Source: Acidobacteriaceae bacterium
GTDB lineage: Bacteria; Acidobacteriota; Terriglobia; Terriglobales; Acidobacteriaceae
Length of the DNA stretch: 15,172 nucleotides
Reading direction: 5' to 3'
Assembly: GCA_030042915.1 (NCBI GenBank)
Contig: JASHYS010000260.1
Location: forward strand, 1 to 15,172
The translations under genes and the position numbers were made by a program. Positions 1 to 6,472 of this stretch are shown here, one piece after another (position 1 is the stretch's first letter; every line of letters begins with the position of its first letter). Below the pieces are notes generated by a model. That model made no database searches. It had not been told where the DNA came from and worked only from the letters and a program-made list of their open reading frames with translations.

Positions 1-34
1 CCCTGGCACATCCGGCGCCGTAAATCGGAGGGAG

Positions 35-54
35 CAGCAGCCTTTAGGCTGCTG
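35..54. repeat. Perfect hairpin with TTTA loop
   Basis: CAGCAGCC (35-42) and GGCTGCTG (47-54) form a perfect 8-bp stem closed by a TTTA tetraloop. No T-run follows on either strand, so it is not an obvious intrinsic terminator. A second hairpin with the same TTTA loop lies about 20 bp to the right. Together they resemble REP-like intergenic palindromes, but repetition elsewhere in the genome cannot be seen here. Confidence 0.6.
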
Positions 55-66
55 AATTCCGCACGA

Positions 67-98
67 GAAACCCGCGCGGCTTTAGCCGCGGGCTTTTC
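67..98. terminator. GC-rich TTTA-loop hairpin, possible bidirectional terminator
   Basis: CGCGGC (75-80) and GCCGCG (85-90) pair around a TTTA loop. An alternative stem pairs CCCGCG (71-76) with CGCGGG (87-92). The stem is flanked by GAAA on the left and CTTTT on the right, so each strand has a short T-rich tail after it. It could end a plus-strand transcript arriving from beyond the left edge, or back up the receptor terminator on the minus strand. It may equally be a REP-like repeat. Confidence 0.4.
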
Positions 99-144
99 GC
101 GGCCAAATCTGACATCTCACGCAGATACCAGCAGGCCCGCAGTC

Positions 145-193
145 AAACAAAGAAATACCCGCATCCGTAGCGGTGACCTGCGCCGGATGCGGG
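145..193 (-). terminator. Rho-independent terminator of the TonB receptor gene
   Basis: CCCGCATCCG (158-167) and CGGATGCGGG (184-193) form a perfect 10-bp GC-rich stem with a 16-nt loop. Read on the minus strand, the stem is followed at once by a T-rich tract, TATTTCTTTGTTT. It begins about 36 bp past the receptor stop codon, which is where a terminator for that gene is expected. Confidence 0.7.
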
Positions 194-198
194 ATAAG

Positions 199-232
199 CT
201 AAGACACGCGTTACAGGAGGCCCGTGTCTTAG
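199..232. repeat. 10-bp inverted repeat overlapping the receptor stop codon
   Basis: CTAAGACACG (199-208) and CGTGTCTTAG (223-232) are perfect inverted copies around a 14-nt loop. The right arm contains the TAA stop of the minus-strand receptor gene (229-231). There is no T-run after it on the minus strand, so it may protect the mRNA 3' end or act together with the terminator just downstream. Its role is inference. Confidence 0.55.
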
Positions 233-3200
233 AAATACATTTTGAGCGCCAGCTGCAGCGTGCGCGCGCCAAAGTTCTGGTTGCTGTTCTTCGTAGCCCC
301 GATGTTGCTGAAGCTGCCGGCCTGGAAGTTCAACTGTTGCGGCTGCACGAAGGGTGGCGTGTTGGTCAGGTTAAAGGCATCGGCGCGGAACTGCAGATAC
401 GTCGACTCGTTGAAGTTGAAGTTCTTGAATATCGCCGAATCCAGATTGGTGTAGTGCGGTCCGCGCGCCTGCTCGATGCCGCTGGTGCCCAGCGGTGAGA
501 AATCCACCTGTCCCACCTGGGTTGCCGTGGGCGGCGGGCTGAACGCGCTGGGGTTGAGCCATTGCGTAAAGTTGTGCGGGCCGGCATATTTGTCCTGGCC
601 AGGCACTACGTTGGCGGAGCAAGCGAAGTCGGCCGTCGTGGCGACAGGGCATCCAGTGGGGCTGGTGGAGGTGTTGGCGACTGTGAACGGCTGCCCGCTT
701 TGGTAGGTGTAGAAGCCGCCCAACTCCCATCCCCCAACCAGAAGATCGGCAGCTTTGGGCATGGCGGTCCCAAACTCGCGCCCGCGGCCAACGGGCAGGT
801 CGTAGGTGACAGCGCCGTGCCACAGTTCGGTGGCGTCTGCATCGCACAGGCCGCTATCGCCTTTGACACCGAAACCGGCCAGCCACTGGGCGCGATAACC
901 TGAGTTGAACTCGGAGTTCTGTGCCGCGTGATAGTCGCCGGTGCACCGCGACAAGGTGTAGTTGGCCAGCACCAAAAGCCCGGCGCTCAACTGGTGCTGG
1001 TACGTTGCCTGCATGGAGTTGTAGTTGGTGTCGGTATTGGTGGTTTCGTATGTGCCGCCCCGCGCCATGTACGGGTACGGGACATAAAGCTGGGTGTTGG
1101 TGCCGGGGGGCAAAATCACGGAGTCTTGGTTCGAGGTCCCCAGAATATCCAGGTGACGGCCCTGGGTGCCGACATATCCCACCTGAAGCGCATCGTGGCT
1201 CGTGAACTGATCCTCCACCGTGAAGTTCTCTGTTTGGACCATTGGAGTGTGGAAGTTGTACTGGCGGCCGTTGAGAGTCGCGCCGAGATAGTCGCTACCA
1301 ATGTACTGGCCTCCCACGCAACTGCTGAGGGGCAGGGTGGCGCAAGAAACCGGTGTCGTTGAGTACGGTGTCGGGCTTTGCAGCACCGTCGGATTGTCGA
1401 AATTGAAATTATTGAAGGTATTTTCCAGGGTCGCCGGCATGTTCGAAGTACCAGCGAGCAGCGGGTGATTGGAGTCAGGTGAGGGGATGGTCTGCGTGTA
1501 GCCGAAGGGGTAGTTCAGTCCCAGCGTGCCGCCGTAACCCAGGTTGCCCAGCGCGCCGTAGGCTGTCCCGAAGCCTCCGCGCATCACCAGCGTTGGCCTG
1601 ATTTTGTATGCAAACCCCACGCGCGGCGCAAAGTTGACCTTTTGGGCGTCGCCCAGCGAGGAGTTTCCAGAGCATTGAATGTTGATATTGCTGAGGGCTG
1701 CGACGGTATTGAAGATGGTCGCGCGCGGTGTCGAGCACCCTTGGTTGGGAATCAGGAAGGATGCGGTGGGTCCATTCCCGCCCACGGGAAGGAAGTTCGA
1801 CTGGTATCCGCGGGTTTCGTTGTAGGGCGTGAACAGATCCCAGCGCAGGCCCAGGTTCATGGTCAGCTTCGGACTGAACTTCCAGTCGTCCTGGAAGTAG
1901 GCGCCGATGTACCAGCGATGGTCGTCGGTGACAGGAATGTTCGAGGCGGAAAAGCCGTTCTGGCCCCCCACCAGGTTAACGCCGGTTCCCACACCGTATT
2001 CGTAGGCCATCGGCACCACCAGCAGATCGCCGATGCCGTTCAACCCTGTGCTCTTGTTTGAAATGTCGGTGTACTGGCCGTTGAAGCTCATGTCGCCACG
2101 GCCTTGCGGCGGCTGCGAGATGTTGGCTTCCAGGTCGTCTACCTGGATTCCGGTCTTGAAGGCGTGGTTGCGCCACACCTTGGTCACCGCATCCACGCCC
2201 TCCAGGCTCCATACATACTGCAGCGTGGGCGAGTAGTTGCCGACGCCCAGTGCCCTCAGGTTGCCAATGGAGATGACGGGTAAGCCTCCATTGCCGGCCA
2301 CCTGCGGGACGCCCTGGATGCCGTACTCCAGCGGAATATTGCATGTACCCGGCCCCGGAGCCACCGTTCCCGAACAGGCTGAGCTTCCGAAGTCATCGCC
2401 CCAGACAGATACCTGCAGCTTGTCGCTGTGCACCATGCCTACGTGCATTTCGTTGGTGAGCGTAGGAGTAAGGATGCGCGTGTAGCCCACCGCCCATGCA
2501 TAGGCCGGCAGTTGGTCCACGCGTCCGCCGCTATCGCCCGCCCCCACCCCGGGGAAATACGAGGGTACGTGGGCCGTAAGATAGCTCCGGTCGTAGACGC
2601 CGAACAGAACGTTCTTGGGGCTGATGTTGTAGTCGATGCGGATGTCGTAGGTATTGGTGTTTTTGCCCTCGGTGGGAACGTAGCCCTGGAAATCATTGGC
2701 CAGGCCCGAGGCTGTCGCCCCCGGATACAGGCCTAGAATCTTGACCGCGTTTGGATCCTCGCGGCTCGTGGGGATGACGTTGAGAGCAGAGAGCGGCACG
2801 CCGCCGGCGTCCTGCGTGAAATCGGTCGTGGTCAACCCAACGAAACTGGTGCAACCGCCGGCTGCCGTGCAGTTGTAGAAGGGATCGCGGACATAAGCAT
2901 TCGCGGTTCCCGTCAGTCCGGTCACCGCATCGTATCCGGTGGCGGAAAGCTGCCGGGTTGAAGCCGGATCCATGATGGTGCCGGTAGAAAAGGAACGGCC
3001 CAGGGCGTCGGTGTGGCAGCCGCCGCCGCCCGCCGCGCCGCAGGAGTTCGAGTAGTTGTAGGTAATGTTGTCCTCGAGATTCGTAAAGCCGCTGCTGACC
3101 ATGCCTTTACTGGGCACGGTTAAATTTCCGTCCGGCTCCGGCAACACGTAGCGGCCGCCCTGGTAATCGGCGAACCAGAACAGCTTGTTTTTGCCTTCAA

Positions 3201-4176
3201 CGACGTGCGGAATCACCACCGGGCCGCCGGCAGTGAAACCGAACAGATTCTGATGATACGAAGGAACGGGGTTGGCCTTGCACGCGGCGGGGCAGCCAGT
3301 CGTGTTAAAGAAATAATTCGCGTTCAAATCGTTGTTGCGCACGTACTCCCACAGGTCGCCGTGCACCTGATTGGTGCCCGATTTGATGGCTGCGTTGATA
3401 ATGCCGCCAGTGGAGTGCCCGAATTCGGCACTGAAATCGCCGCTCTGCAGCGTGAATTCCTGGATGGCGTCAGGCGGCGGCACGATCGCGGCGTTGGTCC
3501 CCGTATAGTTGCCGCCATAGATTTCGATATTGTCGTTGATCCCGTCGAGGCGGAAGTCGTTTTGCCATTCGTCGACGCCATTCACCCTGAAATAAGCAGA
3601 CTCAGAGCTCCCTGCGTCGGCGGTGCCGTTCCCGCCAGAACCGGTTCCGGTCGCATCGGTATTGACGCCGGCCGAAAGTTGCGCCAGCGAGCCCCAGTCG
3701 CGGGTGGCTAGCGGCATGTCATTGACCAACTGATTTGCAACCGTCTGGCCGACCTGTGCGCTCTCCGCCTCCAGCAGCGGGGCCGAGGCAGTCACCGTGA
3801 CGCTCTGCTGTACGCTGCCGGTGGCCAGGTGGATATCGATGGTAAGCACCTGTTGCACCTGCACGATCACCTGGTGCACCACATACTTTTCAAATCCCCC
3901 CGCCTGGGCCTCAAGCGTATAAGAGCCAGGCAAGATGTCAGCGAATACGTAAGTGCCGGTAGCCGTGGATTGGGTCGTGGTTTTTGCGCCGGTACTGTCA
4001 TTGGTGATCAGGATTGAGGCTTTTTGCACCACTGCGCCAGACGGGTCCTCGACCGTCCCGGTGATCTCGCCTCGATCCAGCTGGGCCGTTAACCGGCCTG
4101 GAATGCACAGAGCCAGCAGCAGGCTCAGGACGGTGAACCATGGTCCCGCGATTCTGAAGCGTAACTTGATTGTCAT
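229..4176 (-). CDS. Oar-like TonB-dependent outer-membrane receptor with carboxypeptidase-regulatory-like N-terminal domain
   Basis: This gene encodes a 1315-residue outer-membrane barrel. Residues 1-31 look like a signal peptide (hydrophobic VLSLLLALCIP, probable cut after LTA). Residues about 34-118 form a carboxypeptidase-regulatory-like beta domain (GEITGTVEDPSGAVV...GSYTLEAQAGGF). Residues about 140-275 resemble the plug (FRLDGINDN, PPPDAIQEFTLQSGDFSAEFG). The remainder is rich in alternating beta-strand segments and ends in LALKMYF, with the terminal aromatic typical of barrel proteins. Size and order match Oar-type receptors, which acidobacteria carry in many copies; substrates are generally unknown, with polysaccharides or peptides proposed. 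The frame stays open far upstream, but the ATG at 4176 is chosen because a signal peptide follows it and SD-like sequence precedes it. The mature part carries 18 cysteines in nine pairs. No TonB box is recognised. The gene is divergent from a membrane regulator. Confidence 0.92.
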   Translation of the reverse strand: MTIKLRFRIAGPWFTVLSLLLALCIPGRLTAQLDRGEITGTVEDPSGAVVQKASILITNDSTGAKTTTQSTATGTYVFADILPGSYTLEAQAGGFEKYVVHQVIVQVQQVLTIDIHLATGSVQQSVTVTASAPLLEAESAQVGQTVANQLVNDMPLATRDWGSLAQLSAGVNTDATGTGSGGNGTADAGSSESAYFRVNGVDEWQNDFRLDGINDNIEIYGGNYTGTNAAIVPPPDAIQEFTLQSGDFSAEFGHSTGGIINAAIKSGTNQVHGDLWEYVRNNDLNANYFFNTTGCPAACKANPVPSYHQNLFGFTAGGPVVIPHVVEGKNKLFWFADYQGGRYVLPEPDGNLTVPSKGMVSSGFTNLEDNITYNYSNSCGAAGGGGCHTDALGRSFSTGTIMDPASTRQLSATGYDAVTGLTGTANAYVRDPFYNCTAAGGCTSFVGLTTTDFTQDAGGVPLSALNVIPTSREDPNAVKILGLYPGATASGLANDFQGYVPTEGKNTNTYDIRIDYNISPKNVLFGVYDRSYLTAHVPSYFPGVGAGDSGGRVDQLPAYAWAVGYTRILTPTLTNEMHVGMVHSDKLQVSVWGDDFGSSACSGTVAPGPGTCNIPLEYGIQGVPQVAGNGGLPVISIGNLRALGVGNYSPTLQYVWSLEGVDAVTKVWRNHAFKTGIQVDDLEANISQPPQGRGDMSFNGQYTDISNKSTGLNGIGDLLVVPMAYEYGVGTGVNLVGGQNGFSASNIPVTDDHRWYIGAYFQDDWKFSPKLTMNLGLRWDLFTPYNETRGYQSNFLPVGGNGPTASFLIPNQGCSTPRATIFNTVAALSNINIQCSGNSSLGDAQKVNFAPRVGFAYKIRPTLVMRGGFGTAYGALGNLGYGGTLGLNYPFGYTQTIPSPDSNHPLLAGTSNMPATLENTFNNFNFDNPTVLQSPTPYSTTPVSCATLPLSSCVGGQYIGSDYLGATLNGRQYNFHTPMVQTENFTVEDQFTSHDALQVGYVGTQGRHLDILGTSNQDSVILPPGTNTQLYVPYPYMARGGTYETTNTDTNYNSMQATYQHQLSAGLLVLANYTLSRCTGDYHAAQNSEFNSGYRAQWLAGFGVKGDSGLCDADATELWHGAVTYDLPVGRGREFGTAMPKAADLLVGGWELGGFYTYQSGQPFTVANTSTSPTGCPVATTADFACSANVVPGQDKYAGPHNFTQWLNPSAFSPPPTATQVGQVDFSPLGTSGIEQARGPHYTNLDSAIFKNFNFNESTYLQFRADAFNLTNTPPFVQPQQLNFQAGSFSNIGATKNSNQNFGARTLQLALKMYF

Positions 4177-4181
4177 GAACG

Positions 4182-4194
4182 TCCTGTTACCTCC
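4182..4194 (-). promoter_or_regulatory. Ribosome binding site that fixes the receptor start
   Basis: On the minus strand GGAGGT (4194-4189) lies 12 nt, and AGGA (4185-4182) 5 nt, before the ATG at 4176. This purine-rich stretch supports the internal ATG over the longer open frame that extends up to 4740. Confidence 0.6.
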
Positions 4195-4275
4195 ATTTAA
4201 AGGTTTTTCACACGTTTGCATTGACTCGCTTTTTGCGAGCAGCGAAACAATATTGCACTTCCAATCAATACGGGA

Positions 4276-4313
4276 GTGTTTACCCGACGTGAGCGCCCGT
4301 GTATACACTAGTG
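4276..4313. promoter_or_regulatory. Candidate operator: direct GTGTWTAC boxes plus palindromes
   Basis: GTGTTTAC (4276-4283) and GTGTATAC (4299-4306) differ at one base and start 23 bp apart, close to two helical turns. The second box is half of the perfect palindrome GTGTATACAC (4299-4308). A partial inverted copy, GTAAAC, occurs at 4370-4375. The spacing and the divergent position suggest a regulator binding site, possibly for the adjacent membrane regulator. This is pattern recognition only. Confidence 0.35.
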
Positions 4314-4705
4314 ACAAAATAGCGAAACTGCTTGAACAGAAAAGGGTTGTTTCCCCATTTGAATTGTTGGTAAACTGTGGACAATGTTCGACCGGACGCG
4401 AGGTTTTTGGGCTGCGCTGGCGCGCGTTATCGGTGCTGCGGCTGGTCCACAGGGAGTAAAATTTGATCGCCAACCCGGAGACAAGAACCCAGATAGACCA
4501 GAAGTGGCATCGCGGAAGGAGCAGATTTCCGCGGAGGTCGTTAGAACAGTTCCCCATTGGTCTTGAGCAATTGGAATTCGCCTTTTTTGGCTGTGGTTTC
4601 ACGGTAGCCGGATAAAACGAACCCAGGTGAGGTTGCGCGCCATCGCGTTGCCGCGCGAACAAAAGCTGCATGCCGCACCCGCATGGCTGCCTGGAGATGA
4701 GCCTG

Positions 4706-6067
4706 ATGGAACACATTGCCGCCATCCAACCCAAACCCAAGCCGCCTCAGGAAGAAGCAGCGCTTCCCGGCCTGCACCACGATCCGCACTGGGAATTGGC
4801 GCAGCGCGTGGTTGCAGGGCCGCACTTTGCTCGATCCCCGCTGCTTTCAAAGTTTCTGCTGTTTGTCGTGGCTGAGACTCTGGAAGGGCGCGGGGACGAG
4901 ATTAACGAGCACCAGATCGGAGTACAGGTTTTCGAACGGCCGGCCGACTATCGCACGCTTGAAGACAATATTGTGCGCAGCTACGCGCGCCAGTTGCGCA
5001 AGCGGCTGGCAGAGCACTTTGCCGGCGAGGGAAGCGCCGAGCCGGTGCGGATCGACATTCCCGTAGGCGGCTATGTCCCGGTGTTTGTTCCGGCGGGCGA
5101 CAAACGCGAAACGGACGATGCCGCTGGAAACGCGGCCAACGCGCACAGCTTGGCCCAGGCGACGCCGTTGCGCGCCCGTGGCGCCGAGCCCGCAGTGGCG
5201 CGCCGGGCCAAATGGATCCCCAATTTGCTGGCCGCATTGCTGGTTGTGCCATATAGCGCCGCTCTGGTTGGCGTTACCTGGTATGCAGCCACACGCGCAA
5301 CAGCTCCGCATCCGCCACAGGAGCCGGCGCGGGTTCTATGGGCAGCCTTGTTTGGCGGCTCGGCAAACAGTTACATTGTGCCTTCCGACGCGGGTTTCAA
5401 CCTGCTCGAGGATCTTTCGCGTCGCCCTGTGCCGCTGGCTGACTACATTGCGGGTAACTACGAGAAACTGCCCCTCGCGGGCGTGGACTCGCACAGCGCC
5501 CAGGATCTGCGCACGCAGCAGCTCACGCCGTTCGTCGATCTCCAGATTGCGGCTGCCTTTGCCCACCTGGCAGAGGACGATCCGCAGCGTGTCTTCATCC
5601 GCTTCCCGCGCGATCTCAGGCTCGACGACCTGAAGAACGCCAATGCCGTTATCATCGGCTCGGTAGGGAGCAATCCCTGGGCCGCGATGGCCGAATCCAA
5701 CGCCAATTTCCGCATCGCCTATCGGCCCGGCATGAGCGGCGCCGAGATCATCAATCTCACGCCGCAGCCCGGCGAAGCGGCCAGCTATGCAAGTCACTGG
5801 AACGAGCCGTCGCATGAAACGTTCGCGCTCATCGCCTTCTTGCCCAACCTGAGCGGTAACGGGCACCTGCTGGTTTTAGAAGGACTGGATGTCGCCGGAA
5901 CCCAGGCCGCGGCCGAGATGCTGCTGCACCCCTCAGCCATCGACCCCATCCTCAAGCGCGCCACGCGCCCTGACGGCTCTCTGCGCAACTTCGAAGTGCT
6001 GCTCCGCTCAACCAGCATCGAGTCCAACGCCACAGGAACCCAGGTCATCGCCAGCCGGATTTACTAA
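4706..6067 (+). CDS. Membrane-anchored transcriptional regulator (ToxR/CadC-like architecture, acidobacterial type)
   Basis: This 453-residue protein probably binds DNA from the inner membrane. Residues about 30-128 match the N-terminal regulatory domain seen in many acidobacterial proteins: FARSPLLSKFLLFVVAETL, then EHQIGVQVFERPADYRT, then DNIVRSYARQLRKRLAEHF and a closing RIDIPVGGYVPVF that resembles the wing of winged-helix domains. A basic, disordered linker leads to one membrane segment at about 170-194 (IPNLLAALLVVPYSAALVGV). Residues about 205-453 would lie in the periplasm and form a domain I know only from similar acidobacterial proteins (VIIGSVGSNPWAAM, ALIAFLPNLSGNGHLLVLEG). The start at 4706 is preferred because GGAG lies 9 nt upstream; ATGs at 4670 and 4697 are possible, with no SD or no spacing. 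It is divergent from the TonB receptor, which suggests it may control that gene. The ligand is unknown. Confidence 0.75.
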   Translation: MEHIAAIQPKPKPPQEEAALPGLHHDPHWELAQRVVAGPHFARSPLLSKFLLFVVAETLEGRGDEINEHQIGVQVFERPADYRTLEDNIVRSYARQLRKRLAEHFAGEGSAEPVRIDIPVGGYVPVFVPAGDKRETDDAAGNAANAHSLAQATPLRARGAEPAVARRAKWIPNLLAALLVVPYSAALVGVTWYAATRATAPHPPQEPARVLWAALFGGSANSYIVPSDAGFNLLEDLSRRPVPLADYIAGNYEKLPLAGVDSHSAQDLRTQQLTPFVDLQIAAAFAHLAEDDPQRVFIRFPRDLRLDDLKNANAVIIGSVGSNPWAAMAESNANFRIAYRPGMSGAEIINLTPQPGEAASYASHWNEPSHETFALIAFLPNLSGNGHLLVLEGLDVAGTQAAAEMLLHPSAIDPILKRATRPDGSLRNFEVLLRSTSIESNATGTQVIASRIY

Positions 6068-6095
6068 AGCGTGCTCACGCGCCGCAGCGAGCTTT

Positions 6096-6302
6096 ATGGA
6101 TGATCAGCGACAAGCGGAAATCGAAGCCCTGAGGCGCGAGATTGATCTCCTCAAGATTGAAGAACACCGCTTGCTGAGGCTGGCTGCGTCGGAGAAAACA
6201 GACTCCCCTTTCACCGGAGAGATGAATTACCGGCTTGCCACCACTCGCCATAAGCTCCGCGATGCATCGCGCGATTTGGCCGCGCTCGAGAAGGATCAAT
6301 GA
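6096..6302 (+). CDS. Small coiled-coil protein, function unknown
   Basis: This is a 68-residue charged, soluble protein with no signal peptide. Two helices with heptad-like leucine/isoleucine spacing (about residues 5-31 and 44-66) flank a short turn containing SPFTGEMNYR, suggesting an antiparallel helical hairpin. It starts 28 bp after the regulator stop on the same strand, so the two may share a transcript. No strong ribosome site is visible before the ATG. The frame continues upstream inside the regulator gene, but that part is an overlapping shadow. I do not recognise a family. The composition looks protein-like, not random, but confidence is moderate. Confidence 0.6.
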   Translation: MDDQRQAEIEALRREIDLLKIEEHRLLRLAASEKTDSPFTGEMNYRLATTRHKLRDASRDLAALEKDQ

Positions 6303-6339
6303 ACCTGAGGCTGTTCAATCCGCCGGCTTGCCAACCCCC

Positions 6340-6368
6340 GTCACAGTCCCCGCCCCATCAGTTATAGT
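6340..6368 (+). promoter_or_regulatory. Candidate sigma-70 promoter for galM
   Basis: GTCACA (6340-6345), a 17-bp spacer and TATAGT (6363-6368, five of six consensus bases) lie about 105 bp before the galM start, inside the 170-bp gap after the coiled-coil gene. The -35 element is only a four-of-six match. Confidence 0.4.
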
Positions 6369-6472
6369 TTCCAAGGAACAAAATCGCGACAATTGTGGCC
6401 ACTCAAATCCCGAGCCGGCCGCGAAAGGCGAGCGCCCTGCCGGCGTGAACTGTCTGGCAAAAGGGGTAAATC

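Larger units (their letters stand above)
4177..4705. promoter_or_regulatory. Divergent control region between receptor and regulator
   Basis: This 529-bp gap separates the two divergent starts. Its left half (about 4177-4400) is clearly more AT-rich than the flanking genes. It contains GTGT(T/A)TAC boxes at 4276 and 4299, a 10-bp palindrome at 4299-4308, an overlapping 8-bp palindrome CACTAGTG (4306-4313) and a small hairpin CTCGC-TTTTT-GCGAG (4225-4239). A weak plus-strand promoter candidate, TTGTTT with 18-bp spacing to TAAACT, ends near 4376. No convincing minus-strand sigma-70 promoter was found. Open frames in this gap lack ribosome sites and recognisable products, so I call it non-coding. 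Confidence 0.55.

Noticed and set aside
4384..4566. 60-codon plus-strand frame in the divergent gap
   Set aside because: It lacks a suitable ribosome site and shows no protein-like pattern; it appears to be chance open frame in a regulatory region.
4177..4740. Extension of the receptor frame to an ATG at 4740 (188 extra residues)
   Set aside because: The extension has no recognisable domain, overlaps the regulator start on the other strand, and would bury a clear signal peptide in the interior. The SD-like sequence before 4176 fits the shorter form.
5889..6095. N-terminal extension of the small coiled-coil frame into the regulator gene
   Set aside because: This part overlaps the well-supported regulator C-terminus in another frame and is Pro/Arg/Ser-rich shadow sequence; the helical part begins at the ATG at 6096.
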